Shown here piece by piece: positions 1-6,891 of a stretch of 12,927 bases of DNA (the first letter of the stretch is position 1; each line of letters starts with the position of its first letter). Under the pieces are notes generated by a model. That model was not told the origin of the DNA, did no database searches, and saw only the letters and a program-made list of their open reading frames with translations. The stretch is from Methanobacteriota archaeon (GTDB taxonomy: Archaea > Thermoplasmatota > Poseidoniia > Poseidoniales > Poseidoniaceae): positions 1 through 12,927 of the forward strand of contig NZGQ01000095.1 in the NCBI GenBank assembly GCA_002689565.1, in the 5' to 3' direction. A program made the translations under genes and the position numbers.

Positions 1-1
1 G

Positions 2-1039
2 ATGGACAAACTAAAGAAGAACAGCAAGATCAAGACAACGGAAGTACTGTCTGATAGTAAGTTCTTCACTGAGAAAGATATGGTGCCAACCGATGTTCCG
101 ATGGTGAATGTCGCATTGGCAGGAAGTACTGACGGTGGTGTCACACCGGGATTAACAGTCCTAGCAGGGCCGAGTAAGCACTTCAAGACTTCATTTGCAT
201 TGCTAATGGCAGGTGCATATTTGAAGTCTAAGAAGGATGCTGTTATGCTCTTTTATGATAGTGAGTTTGGCAGTCCCCAATCTTACTTTGAGCAGTTCGG
301 TATTGACACTGGCAGGGTGTTACATACACCCATCACCAATGTCGAGGAGTTGAAGTTCGATCTCATTTCGCAACTTGAACAACTTGATAGAAAAGATGAT
401 GTTATAGTCGTTATCGATTCAATTGGTAATCTCGCATCCAAGAAAGAACTAGAGGATGCAATTAATGAGAAATCGGTGGCAGATATGTCTCGTGCCAAAG
501 CATTAAAAGGTCTGTTCAGAATGTGTACTCCGTATCTGACTATGAAGAACATTCCAATGCTTGCCGTCAACCACACATATAAGGAAATCGGACTATTTCC
601 AAAAGACATCGTAGGTGGTGGTACTGGTATTTACTACAGTGCTGACAACATCTGGATTCTGGGTCGTAGACAGAACAAGACTGGTACAGAGGTAACAGGT
701 TATGATTTCGTCATTAATGTCGAGAAGTCGAGATATGTTAAAGAGAAGTCTAAGATACCTATCTCTGTTTCTTGGGAAGGTGGTGTTGAACGCAATAGTG
801 GTCTGTTGGATGTTGCTCTTGCTGGCGGTTATGTTGCTAAACCTTCTAATGGATGGTATTGCCGAGTTGATCGAAATACTGGAGAGATGGTAGAGGGTAA
901 GGTTCGAGAGAAAGAAACTCTGAAAGATGAGTTCTGGGAACCTATCTGGAATGGTACGGACTTCAAAGACTTCCTACAGAACCAGTACTCCATTACTAAA
1001 AAGTCACTTGTTTCTATGGATGATATTGTAAATGAGTAA
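2..1039 (+). CDS. uvsX: UvsX-type recombinase (RecA family), 5' end possibly cut
   Basis: This is a T4-like phage strand-exchange ATPase of the RecA/Rad51 superfamily. It coats single-stranded DNA and drives recombination-dependent replication and repair. Walker A is seen at residues 56-63 (GPSKHFKT; T4 UvsX has GPSKSFKS from memory). Walker B follows at about 134-139 (VIVVID), then the UvsX-like stretch SIGNLASKKE. Further conserved blocks include FYDSEFG (84-90) and NVEKSR (239-244). The 345 residues are somewhat shorter than T4 UvsX (about 390), mainly at the C-terminal tail. The ATG at base 2 lies at the window edge; a start slightly upstream cannot be excluded, but the N-terminus already aligns with T4 UvsX nearly to its first residues. 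The stop overlaps the next ORF by 8 bases, suggesting translational coupling. Confidence 0.95.
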   Translation: MDKLKKNSKIKTTEVLSDSKFFTEKDMVPTDVPMVNVALAGSTDGGVTPGLTVLAGPSKHFKTSFALLMAGAYLKSKKDAVMLFYDSEFGSPQSYFEQFGIDTGRVLHTPITNVEELKFDLISQLEQLDRKDDVIVVIDSIGNLASKKELEDAINEKSVADMSRAKALKGLFRMCTPYLTMKNIPMLAVNHTYKEIGLFPKDIVGGGTGIYYSADNIWILGRRQNKTGTEVTGYDFVINVEKSRYVKEKSKIPISVSWEGGVERNSGLLDVALAGGYVAKPSNGWYCRVDRNTGEMVEGKVREKETLKDEFWEPIWNGTDFKDFLQNQYSITKKSLVSMDDIVNE

Positions 1040-1439
1040 TGACATAGAAACCAAGTTGAGTGAAGATGTACACTTTGAGATTATTCCATCCGAAGATAAA
1101 CACGGATGGAATATCCGAATCCTCGAAGAGTTTCCCGAAACTGTTATTGCATATGATGTGATTGAGGTGGTCGAGGACAAAGACCAACTCAGTTTTAACT
1201 TCACTATTGTTTCAACTCCAGATGAAGATTTATCAGTAAATGACTTGACTTTACAGGAGTACTCTGGTAGAATACTCTCTAGTTTACTGGAAATTGCAAT
1301 TGCCGATGGCACTCTTGTCGCACAGGATAAAAAGACTGGAGAGGTAATGGCAACTGACGAAATACATGAGGAATTGGAGTTATATAATGAAGAATATCAA
1401 TCTGGAACAGACGATTCTGAGGAATCTGCTAACCAATGA
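1032..1439 (+). CDS. Small acidic protein between uvsX and gp41 helicase
   Basis: This 135-residue protein is of unknown function and I do not recognise a domain. It is strongly acidic, with an acidic, Gln/Ser-rich tail (last ~25 residues EELELYNEEYQSGTDDSEES and on), no membrane segment and no signal peptide. Its ATG sits inside the last codons of uvsX (8-base overlap) and its 3' end overlaps the helicase start region, so it is embedded in the recombination/helicase operon. That position suggests a replication-linked role, for example a partner of UvsX or the helicase, but this is inference from location only. It is probably a real gene because of the tight couplings and open frame. Confidence 0.8.
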   Translation: MSNDIETKLSEDVHFEIIPSEDKHGWNIRILEEFPETVIAYDVIEVVEDKDQLSFNFTIVSTPDEDLSVNDLTLQEYSGRILSSLLEIAIADGTLVAQDKKTGEVMATDEIHEELELYNEEYQSGTDDSEESANQ

Positions 1440-2790
1440 CCCCTATATGCGGAAGGTGGGTGCATTCCTATCTCCCGACTATTTCCAAGGAGTCTACAAG
1501 GGTCTGTTCAAAGAAGTAACAAAGTTTGTTGCCAAGTACAACAAACTACCCTCCCTCGAAGCATTCAAGATCGAGATCGATGAGAACAACTCTATGGGGG
1601 AAGAAGATTATCGTGGGGCAAATGAACTGCTCCACGATCTCTTCCAACCCGAACCAGAGAACCTTGATTGGTTGATTGAACGCACCGAGAAGTGGTGTCA
1701 AGACCGTGCAGTGTTCAATGCGGTGATGGAGTCTATCTCTATCATTGATGGCAAACACGCAACCCTACAAAAGAACGCAATACCCGATGTCTTATCTAAG
1801 GCATTGGGTGTTACCTTTGATACTAACATTGGTCACGACTATCTGGAGAATGTGGATGGTCGATACGAGTTCTATCACGAGCAAGAAGAACGCATCCCAT
1901 TTGACCTTGATCTATTCAATCAGATCACCAAGGGTGGACTACCTAACAAGACACTGAATATTGCACTAGCAGGAACTGGTGTTGGTAAATCATTGTTTAT
2001 GTGTCACTGTGCCGCATCGGGTCTGTCCCAAGGTAGGAATGTATTGTACATTACTATGGAGATGGCAGAAGAAAGAATCGCAGAACGGATTGATGCGAAC
2101 TTGTTGAATGTACCGATTGACCAGTTGGAGAATCTATCTAAGGATATGTTCACTGACAAGGTTGGTCAGATTGCCGCAAAGACTCAAGGTAAACTGATCA
2201 TCAAGGAGTATCCGACTGGACAGGCAAACACCAGTCACTTCCGTGCACTGTTGAATGAGATGAAGTTGAAAAAGAACTTTGTGCCAGAGGTCATCTTTGT
2301 TGATTACCTAAACATCTGTGCCTCGTCTCGTATGAAAGGTATGGGTGGTGCGATCAACTCTTATTCTTATATCAAGTCTATCGCAGAAGAACTGCGTGGT
2401 TTGGCAGTGGAGTTCAATGTACCTATTATGTCTGCGACACAGACTACCCGATCTGGTTACAGTAATGATGATGTCGGTCTGGAAGATACTTCTGAGTCGT
2501 TTGGTCTCCCTGCTACTGCTGACTTGATGTTCGCATTGATCAGTAATGAGGAACTAAATAATCTAGGTAAGATCATGGTCAAGCAGTTGAAGAACCGATA
2601 CAATGATCCGACTCGACACAACCGATTCACTGTCAAGGTTGATCGTAGTAAGATGCGACTGACCGATGATGATGATGAAGAGATGATACCAAACGATCAA
2701 GACAAGGGATGGGATGACAAACCAGTCTTTGATAACAGTTCGTCTGGTCAGAGAATGAAAGCAGAAAACTTCAAGAACTTTAAACTTTAG
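1387..2790 (+). CDS. 41: Replicative DNA helicase, DnaB/T4 gp41 family
   Basis: This is a hexameric 5'-3' replicative helicase that unwinds the fork and recruits primase. Seen in the sequence: an N-terminal DnaB-like domain, Walker A GTGVGKS at residues 196-202, a Walker B-type VIFVDYLN, and the RecA-fold helicase motif ATQTTRSGY followed by an ESFGLPATADLMFAL block typical of gp41-type proteins. The length of 467 residues is close to T4 gp41 (about 475). I chose the ATG at 1387 over one 21 bases upstream (1366), because GGAG lies 7 bases before 1387 while 1366 has no Shine-Dalgarno. The resulting N-terminus (MKNINLEQTILRNLL) also begins like other family members. The start overlaps the preceding gene by 53 bases. 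Confidence 0.95.
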   Translation: MKNINLEQTILRNLLTNDPYMRKVGAFLSPDYFQGVYKGLFKEVTKFVAKYNKLPSLEAFKIEIDENNSMGEEDYRGANELLHDLFQPEPENLDWLIERTEKWCQDRAVFNAVMESISIIDGKHATLQKNAIPDVLSKALGVTFDTNIGHDYLENVDGRYEFYHEQEERIPFDLDLFNQITKGGLPNKTLNIALAGTGVGKSLFMCHCAASGLSQGRNVLYITMEMAEERIAERIDANLLNVPIDQLENLSKDMFTDKVGQIAAKTQGKLIIKEYPTGQANTSHFRALLNEMKLKKNFVPEVIFVDYLNICASSRMKGMGGAINSYSYIKSIAEELRGLAVEFNVPIMSATQTTRSGYSNDDVGLEDTSESFGLPATADLMFALISNEELNNLGKIMVKQLKNRYNDPTRHNRFTVKVDRSKMRLTDDDDEEMIPNDQDKGWDDKPVFDNSSSGQRMKAENFKNFKL

Positions 2791-2798
2791 GATGTAAT

Positions 2799-3056
2799 AT
2801 GGAATTGCACTGGGGATGGCCCGTAGTCACTACCGCACTGATGTTTGGTTCTTTCTGGTATGGAAAGATTGTCGGATTTGTGGATGGTGAAGATGAAGGT
2901 CGAGACGATGGAATAGAACTTGGAAGTAAGGCAACTGCGAGAGTAGTAATGCAGTACATGAGGGAGAAGTATGAGTTGACAATTAGTGATCCCGAAATTG
3001 AAGAAGTTGTTGATGGTATAAGTATAACACACCATGAGGTAAATGAAGATGAGTAA
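2799..3056 (+). CDS. Small single-span membrane protein
   Basis: I do not recognise this 85-residue protein. A hydrophobic segment at about residues 7-26 (start WPVVTTALMFGSFWYGKIVG) is followed by a highly charged, acidic soluble part with Asp/Glu-rich runs. This fits a small inner-membrane protein with an N-terminal anchor. AGGA lies 6 bases before the ATG, a good ribosome binding site. The gene follows the helicase by 8 bases and its end overlaps the next gene by 14 bases, so it belongs to the replication operon. Its function is unknown. Confidence 0.75.
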   Translation: MELHWGWPVVTTALMFGSFWYGKIVGFVDGEDEGRDDGIELGSKATARVVMQYMREKYELTISDPEIEEVVDGISITHHEVNEDE

Positions 3057-3318
3057 AGAAATAGTTGATATGTATCGTAGTGTAATGGACTTGAGGTTTA
3101 ATCCACTGAGGTTTATTCCTGACCCTGTCCTACAGGGTTACCTGTTGATGGCACTGTTCGTGATGTGGTCTGCCTTTTTTGGTTTGATCGCAATCTATTA
3201 TATGGGTTGGGTTGGATATAGTATCCCTGTATCAATCGGTGTCCATCTGTCACTGATCGTACCCACGATTATAACCAATGCGGTATTCTTAGATGCGGAG
3301 AGAAAAAACAATGAGTAA
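3043..3318 (+). CDS. Small two-span membrane protein
   Basis: This 91-residue hydrophobic protein has two likely membrane segments (about 33-53 and 61-83), a short charged N-terminus and a short charged C-terminus. No family is recognised. Two starts are possible, ATG at 3043 and ATG at 3049; GAGG at 3036-3039 is better spaced (9 bases) for the second, which would remove two residues. The end overlaps the start of thyX by 8 bases. A perfect 7-bp inverted repeat with a 3-base loop (3122-3138) lies in the coding sequence but is not followed by a T-run. Function unknown; a hairpin-type two-span protein this small could be holin-like, but nothing in the sequence shows that. Confidence 0.72.
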   Translation: MKMSKEIVDMYRSVMDLRFNPLRFIPDPVLQGYLLMALFVMWSAFFGLIAIYYMGWVGYSIPVSIGVHLSLIVPTIITNAVFLDAERKNNE

Positions 3319-3967
3319 AGTAAGTCTAGTTGCACTAAGTCAACCAAGTGCAATCACAGATTGTAACACAGCAGGAGAACTGGTCGCATATACAGCACGA
3401 GTGAGTAACCCTGCTAATCAGAATAACACTGAGACTGCATCCAAACTCTTGGGTTATCTGATTAAAGAAGATCACTGGTCACCCTTTGAGATGGTGCACA
3501 TGACTATGGAGATCGTCACTACTCGTGATATTGCGAGACAGATCATTCGTCATAGGTCGTTTGCATTCCAAGAGTTCTCCCAACGGTATGCCGAACAGAC
3601 TCACTTTGAGACTCGTGAGTGCCGACTACAGGATGAGAAGAACCGACAGAACTCAGTCGATACCGATGATCGTGTACTCAAAGAGTGGTGGTCTATGGAA
3701 CAGGCAAAGGTAAAGAACCTTGCCGAGAGGTCTTACAAAGAGGCATTGAAACAGGGTATTGCCAAGGAACAGGCACGAGCATTATTACCAGAGGGTATGA
3801 CCGAATCCACATTGTATATGGCAGGGTCACTACGCAGTTGGATTCACTACTGTGAACTAAGACGAGGTAATGGTACTCAGAAAGAACATATGATTGTTGC
3901 CGATCAGTGTTGGGATATTATCAAGCAACACTTTCCACAAGTGGTCAAGGCACTAGAGAATGACTGA
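3311..3967 (+). CDS. thyX: FAD-dependent thymidylate synthase ThyX
   Basis: ThyX methylates dUMP to dTMP using methylene-tetrahydrofolate and reduced FAD, supplying thymidine nucleotides for phage DNA synthesis. The diagnostic RHRX7S motif is present at residues 80-90 (RHRSFAFQEFS), followed by QRYAE. The C-terminal SLRSWIHYCELRRG block is also typical of the family. The length of 218 residues is usual for the family. I chose ATG 3311 because GGAG at 3297-3300 precedes it by 10 bases; an in-frame ATG at 3293 lacks any Shine-Dalgarno. The last codons overlap the next ORF by 8 bases. ThyX is common in marine T4-like phages, so its position beside the replication genes is expected. Confidence 0.95.
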   Translation: MSKVSLVALSQPSAITDCNTAGELVAYTARVSNPANQNNTETASKLLGYLIKEDHWSPFEMVHMTMEIVTTRDIARQIIRHRSFAFQEFSQRYAEQTHFETRECRLQDEKNRQNSVDTDDRVLKEWWSMEQAKVKNLAERSYKEALKQGIAKEQARALLPEGMTESTLYMAGSLRSWIHYCELRRGNGTQKEHMIVADQCWDIIKQHFPQVVKALEND

Positions 3968-4628
3968 GGTAGTGATTCGCAATGAGGAATTTCTGAAACT
4001 TCTTGATGATACTATCGAGATGTTTCTGCCTCATCGTGAACTCATGGAATCTATGGCGTCGAACGAGGGTAATGTTCCTGTTGGTGATGGTGAGTACTAT
4101 TGTCAAAAAAAACACTTGTTTGACAAGATGAACAACAGTGAACATCATATTGGATTTCCAGAACACGCATATGGGTTTCAAGTTGCACATGGTGCAAAGT
4201 CCCATCCAGAGATATTTGCACCATTGAAGATGCACACCAAGAATGAACTGGTTCGTATCTTTGGGGCAAACAATAACTCTCTGACATCCTACTATCCTGC
4301 CAATGGATATGTGGGTTGGCATACGAACTGGAATGCCTATGGTTATCAGATGATTATTACTTGGTCTGAGTCTGGTGATGGTTACTTCTCTTATTATGAT
4401 AAAGAGACAAAGAGTATTGTGACCCACCATGACCGAGCAGGGTGGCAAGCAAGATGGTATCGGTTTGGTCGGAAGGATGAACCCAATCATGTTTGTTGGC
4501 ATACCGCATGGACAAACTGTCCTCGGTTCACCTTGGCATTCAAGTTTCCCTATGGACAAACCTCAAGTAAGGTTGACCAAGCATATGAAGCAATCCAAGA
4601 TTTGATTTACGAGATGGAAAATCCTTGA
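3960..4628 (+). CDS. Probable 2OG-Fe(II) oxygenase (jelly-roll fold)
   Basis: This 222-residue soluble protein resembles phage 2-oxoglutarate/Fe(II) dioxygenases. The C-terminal half shows the pattern of that fold: YYPANGYVGWHTN (111-123) with a first metal-ligand candidate H121, then strands with FSYYD, then a distal His181 and Arg189 eight residues later (HTAWTNCPRF), fitting the distal histidine and 2OG-binding arginine. The usual HxD/E is HTN here (N123 where an acid is expected), so iron binding may be altered or the aspartate may come from elsewhere. The substrate is unknown; nucleic acid or protein hydroxylation are both possible. The start ATG lies within the end of thyX, suggesting coupling. 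The stop codon forms part of a -35 box. Confidence 0.6.
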   Translation: MTEVVIRNEEFLKLLDDTIEMFLPHRELMESMASNEGNVPVGDGEYYCQKKHLFDKMNNSEHHIGFPEHAYGFQVAHGAKSHPEIFAPLKMHTKNELVRIFGANNNSLTSYYPANGYVGWHTNWNAYGYQMIITWSESGDGYFSYYDKETKSIVTHHDRAGWQARWYRFGRKDEPNHVCWHTAWTNCPRFTLAFKFPYGQTSSKVDQAYEAIQDLIYEMENP

Positions 4629-4653
4629 CATTTTAATTTGACCGTGGTATACT
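4625..4653 (+). promoter_or_regulatory. Strong sigma70-type promoter before the lysin gene
   Basis: TTGACA (4625-4630), a 17-bp spacer, and TATACT (4648-4653) preceded by TGG, an extended -10. The match to host sigma70 consensus is 11 of 12. The predicted start is near 4660, which coincides with the ATG of the next gene, so the mRNA may be leaderless. The -35 box overlaps the stop codon of the upstream gene. Confidence 0.8.
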
Positions 4654-4659
4654 TACATA

Positions 4660-5202
4660 ATGAAAAATTTAATCCCAATAGTCGCACTGTGTCTATCCAC
4701 AGTGGCAAGTGCAGACTCTAATCACAATAGTGCAACTCTATCAATCTATAGAGAACATACCTCATTAGACTTTGAATGTCTTGCACTAAACATCTATCAC
4801 GAGGCACGGAACGAATCCTTTGCAGGACAAGTTGCGGTTGCCGATGTAACATTGAATCGGGTGTATGACACAAGGTATCCCAATACCATATGTGAGGTTG
4901 TACACCAAGCAGTACTGAGTGCGTGGCACCTTGAACGAGGCATAGAAATGCCTGTGAGGGATAAGTGCCAGTTCTCTTGGTTCTGTGATGGTAAGTCTGA
5001 CGAACCTAGAGATGGGGACAGTTGGGATACTGCCAGACAACTATCATTTAACTTTCTGACATACGGAGAGTTTCGTGGTATAACAGAGGGTGCTACTCAC
5101 TATCACGCAACCTATGTCCATCCCGACTGGGCAAACGACAAAGGTATGCATATGGTAGGTAGCATAGGACAACATATATTTTACAGGTGGAATCAAAAAT
5201 AA
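4660..5202 (+). CDS. Exported cell wall hydrolase, SleB/CwlJ family (probable lysin)
   Basis: This 180-residue protein likely cleaves peptidoglycan in the periplasm. It begins with a signal peptide (MKNLIPIVALCLSTVASA, likely cut after A18). The mature part has the Hydrolase_2/SleB signatures: CLALNIYHEARNE (40-52) with the probable catalytic Glu48, QVAVADVTLNRV, CQFSWFCDG (103-111), ATHYHA (145-150) and GQHIFYR near the C-terminus. The protein would be carried across the inner membrane by Sec, so lysis could be signal-peptide driven rather than holin-gated for this enzyme. There is no Shine-Dalgarno; the ATG sits at the predicted transcription start. The stop TAA overlaps the next ATG (TAATG). 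Confidence 0.88.
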   Translation: MKNLIPIVALCLSTVASADSNHNSATLSIYREHTSLDFECLALNIYHEARNESFAGQVAVADVTLNRVYDTRYPNTICEVVHQAVLSAWHLERGIEMPVRDKCQFSWFCDGKSDEPRDGDSWDTARQLSFNFLTYGEFRGITEGATHYHATYVHPDWANDKGMHMVGSIGQHIFYRWNQK

Positions 5203-5492
5203 TGAAAGGAACAACTAAAAACTCGGTACAGTACAAGTACGGTGAAGATAAAGCACTGCGTGAATTGATGGACTACATTGATGGCACCTATGGGGAGCAC
5301 TACTCAAAGAATAAGTTCCAAGCAACTGAATTTATTATTGATGGTGGTCATGGTGATGGTTTCTGCATTGGTAACATTATGAAGTATGCACAACGGTATG
5401 GTAACAAGAATGGTTACAATCGTGCTGACTTGATGAAGGTGTTACACTATGCGATCATTCAACTTCATGTACATGATATAAATGGTAGGTAA
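5202..5492 (+). CDS. DUF3310-like phage protein
   Basis: This 96-residue protein resembles the DUF3310 family found in many phages, often annotated as a nucleotide kinase without firm evidence. The family-like part is residues about 46-92, where a GNIMKYAQRYGNKNG stretch is followed by LMKVLHYAI. The start could be ATG 5202, in a TAATG overlap with the lysin stop, or GTG 5187, five codons upstream. I favour ATG 5202, with AGGTGG at 5185-5190 as an 11-base-spaced binding site. The exact role is unknown; the family is usually linked to phage nucleotide or DNA metabolism only by context. Confidence 0.75.
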   Translation: MKGTTKNSVQYKYGEDKALRELMDYIDGTYGEHYSKNKFQATEFIIDGGHGDGFCIGNIMKYAQRYGNKNGYNRADLMKVLHYAIIQLHVHDINGR

Positions 5493-5494
5493 TT

Positions 5495-5701
5495 ATGTTA
5501 GAGTTATTTTATCAGTTTATGGGGTTGTGTATCGTTTTAGGGGGATTCGTTCTTCTATGGATCGGTGCCCATGTACAGGAAGAGCATAGGAGGGGAGAGA
5601 CAATCCCCCTCCCTTGGGAGAAGGGTGGATGGATGAATCGTGCCAAACGAAAGATATTTGATAAGTCTGATATTAAGTACCGAGATGGTGATAATACTTA
5701 A
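5495..5701 (+). CDS. Small single-span membrane protein
   Basis: This 68-residue protein has one membrane segment at about residues 4-25 (start LFYQFMGLCIVLGGFVLLWI) followed by a basic/charged tail rich in Arg, Lys and Asp. No family is recognised. GTAGG lies 5 bases before the ATG, and the gene begins 2 bases after the stop of the DUF3310-like gene, so it is in the same transcript. A TATAAATG element (5477-5484, 7 of 8 against the T4 late box) lies just upstream and could add late expression, but this is weak. It could be holin-like or spanin-like from its position behind a lysin, though nothing specific supports that. Confidence 0.7.
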   Translation: MLELFYQFMGLCIVLGGFVLLWIGAHVQEEHRRGETIPLPWEKGGWMNRAKRKIFDKSDIKYRDGDNT

Positions 5702-5710
5702 AAATAACGC

Positions 5711-5740
5711 TTGACAATCCTTGTTCATTCGTGCTATAAT
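5711..5740 (+). promoter_or_regulatory. Strong sigma70-type promoter
   Basis: TTGACA (5711-5716), an 18-bp spacer and TATAAT (5735-5740) preceded by TGC (extended -10). All twelve core bases match the consensus. The predicted start is near 5747, giving a leader of about 20 bases with GAGGA at 5756-5760, 6 bases before ATG 5767. It probably drives the block of small genes from 5767 through bS21. Confidence 0.88.
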
Positions 5741-5766
5741 ACTTGTATTGAGAATGAGGAATGATT

Positions 5767-6117
5767 ATGAATATTATTGAGTATGAAGTGGGAAGTCATG
5801 TTGATGTAAACATGAGTCATCGACAAGGAATTGTCAACACAACTTACGACAAGTTGGTATCTATTCTAGGTGAACCTACCTACACGGATATGGATAGGCA
5901 CGAAAAGGTGAATTGCGAGTGGGCAATCAAGGTAACTTACCAAGACCCATACTCGGATGATCCAGAAGATACTGTGACCAAAGTGGCAACCATTTACAAC
6001 TGGTGCACTGGAAACATTCCTTACGATCTTTACGGATGGCACATCGGAGGTTTCGATCTTGGTTCAGAACATCTAGTGCATATTATTATTAACGACCAAA
6101 TTAAACCAGTGGAGTAA
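5767..6117 (+). CDS. Conserved-looking phage protein of unknown function
   Basis: This 116-residue soluble protein has no signal peptide or membrane segment. It carries two blocks that look familiar from marine T4-like phage proteins: GSHVDVNMSHRQGIVN near the N-terminus and an ATIYNWCTG...GWHIGG stretch near the middle to C-terminus. No function is assigned. I chose ATG 5767 rather than ATG 5761 because GAGGA (5756-5760) abuts the first but is 6 bases from the second. The gene follows a strong promoter by about 20 bases and is the first of a small-gene block. The call as a real gene is firm; its role is not known. Confidence 0.78.
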   Translation: MNIIEYEVGSHVDVNMSHRQGIVNTTYDKLVSILGEPTYTDMDRHEKVNCEWAIKVTYQDPYSDDPEDTVTKVATIYNWCTGNIPYDLYGWHIGGFDLGSEHLVHIIINDQIKPVE

Positions 6118-6119
6118 TT

Positions 6120-6308
6120 ATGAGTAGAATGGGTCAATTTGTTTACGAGTGCCAAGAGATTGCTGAGAGCAATTACAACGAATCTCGTGATGTAGTGATT
6201 GCGGAAGTGGAAAGAGCATTCTTCCGTGATAAGTCCCTAATCCCTATGGCAATGACAACTGCCCTAGAGCATTGGGAGGAAATTCAACGTGACATGATGT
6301 CATTTTAA
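6120..6308 (+). CDS. Small soluble protein of unknown function
   Basis: This 62-residue protein is mostly helical in appearance, acidic and Met-rich, with no signal peptide or membrane segment. I do not recognise it. GGAG lies 5 bases before the ATG at 6120, which favours this start over a second in-frame Met at residue 4. It begins 2 bases after the previous stop and is followed by bS21, so it lies in the same short transcript. Confidence 0.7.
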   Translation: MSRMGQFVYECQEIAESNYNESRDVVIAEVERAFFRDKSLIPMAMTTALEHWEEIQRDMMSF

Positions 6309-6320
6309 CAAAAGGAAATA

Positions 6321-6608
6321 ATGAGAAAAAAATGGAATAATAGGAGACCACAACAACCTAAACAAAAACAGTGGAAAAAAGACGGTGGCAGATCAGTCAC
6401 CGTTAGATATGATGACTTTGAGACTGCCATGAGAATATGGAAGAGAAAAGTAAAGAAGTCGGGTATCTTACTTGATTTGAAGCAAAAGGAATACTTCGAG
6501 ACTAGGAGGGAAAAGCAAAGGAAGGCAAAGCAAAAAGCAATACGCAGATGCGAAAGAAAGAGACAGAAAGAAGCAGAAGCATTTTTGTCTAAATCCCGAA
6601 ACAGATAA
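6321..6608 (+). CDS. rpsU: Phage-encoded ribosomal protein bS21
   Basis: This 95-residue very basic protein matches bacterial bS21 over about residues 25-81. Visible matches are VTVRYDDFETAMRIWKRKVK, then SGILLDLKQKEYFETRREKQ, then AIRRCERKR, which follow the E. coli S21 pattern of an acidic/hydrophobic start, the VALRRFKR-like helix, GVL, and a long basic C-terminal helix. A basic, Gln/Lys-rich N-terminal extension of about 24 residues precedes the core, and a helical tail of about 14 follows. bS21 sits on the 30S platform near the anti-Shine-Dalgarno and helps mRNA recognition. A phage copy could enter host ribosomes and bias translation toward phage mRNAs. AAAGGA gives a strong binding site 4 to 5 bases before the ATG. 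Viral bS21 genes are known in marine phages. Confidence 0.88.
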   Translation: MRKKWNNRRPQQPKQKQWKKDGGRSVTVRYDDFETAMRIWKRKVKKSGILLDLKQKEYFETRREKQRKAKQKAIRRCERKRQKEAEAFLSKSRNR

Positions 6609-6625
6609 ATATTGAGGTAATCGTT

Positions 6626-6721
6626 ATGAACGCAGATCAATTTGGTAGACTTATGGGTGCAATCTATGGATTGTATATTCTAGTTGTTACAACCTTTCTA
6701 ATGGATATAATACTGGTATGA
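6626..6721 (+). CDS. Very small membrane protein (31 residues)
   Basis: This is a 31-codon ORF with GAGG 8 bases before the ATG. The product begins MNADQFGRLMGAIYG and continues into a hydrophobic run to its end (about residues 9-31), so it would be a one-span membrane peptide. Its stop overlaps the next ATG (ATGA), the same coupling seen elsewhere in this genome. A GATAAATA element at 6604-6611 (7 of 8 to the T4 late box) lies upstream but is weak evidence. I count it as a real gene because of the binding site and overlap, with moderate confidence. No function is suggested by sequence. Confidence 0.55.
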   Translation: MNADQFGRLMGAIYGLYILVVTTFLMDIILV

Positions 6722-6891
6722 AGAAGCAACACAAACGTATAAAGTCTCGTCACGCACGAGTTCTGTTTGATAAGGATAGTCCCTTCAAACCAAAAGTCGT
6801 GCCAGACAAAACAAAATACAATCGCAAAAAGAATCCTCGCACTGTCGGGGATTTTTCTTATGTGGAACATGGCAAACTCTTGCCACTTTGA
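6718..6891 (+). CDS. Small basic protein (57 residues)
   Basis: This 57-residue, Lys/Arg-rich protein starts with MKKQHKRIKSRHARVLFDKD and has a central stretch SPFKPKVVPDKTKYNRK. I recall similar short basic proteins in marine T4-like phages, but no function. The charge suggests nucleic acid binding. The ATG overlaps the stop of the 31-residue gene in an ATGA. An intrinsic terminator (6832-6859) lies inside the last third of this ORF, so the protein's final ~20 codons lie at or beyond the predicted RNA end. Either the terminator leaks, or some transcripts carry a truncated message. A 10-bp direct repeat covers the stop codon. Confidence 0.62.
   Translation: MKKQHKRIKSRHARVLFDKDSPFKPKVVPDKTKYNRKKNPRTVGDFSYVEHGKLLPL
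6832..6859 (+). terminator. Rho-independent terminator inside the 57-residue gene
   Basis: AATCCTCG (6832-6839) pairs with CGGGGATT (6846-6853) around the 6-base loop CACTGT, with one G-T pair, then a TTTCTT tail. A-rich bases upstream can pair with this tail, extending the stem. It would end transcripts from the 5711 promoter just before the late promoter at 6938. Confidence 0.75.

Noticed and set aside
3121..3140. Perfect 7-bp inverted repeat with a 3-base loop in the two-span membrane protein gene
   Set aside because: No T-run follows and it sits in coding sequence, so it is not a terminator by sequence. It could be an RNA element, but nothing else supports it.
4101..4125. TGTCAAA...TTTGACA inverted repeat in the oxygenase gene
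   Set aside because: The stem is AT-rich, the loop is 11 bases, and it lies in coding sequence; it is short enough to occur by chance. The TTGACA inside it lacks a good -10 at 17 bp.
3945..4559. Long open frame of 204 codons on the - strand opposite the oxygenase gene
   Set aside because: It lies fully opposite a supported gene, gives a Cys/Ile/Arg-rich sequence without domains, and has no neighbours on that strand. I treat it as a shadow frame.
5477..5484. TATAAATG as a second late promoter before the 5495 gene
   Set aside because: It differs from TATAAATA in the last base and lies inside coding sequence. The gene is well explained by readthrough from 4625, so I list it only as a weak hint.
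6382..6403. ACGGTG/CACCGT hairpin at the start of the bS21 core
   Set aside because: Only 6 bp with a 10-base loop within coding sequence. It is too weak to call a translational operator without conservation.
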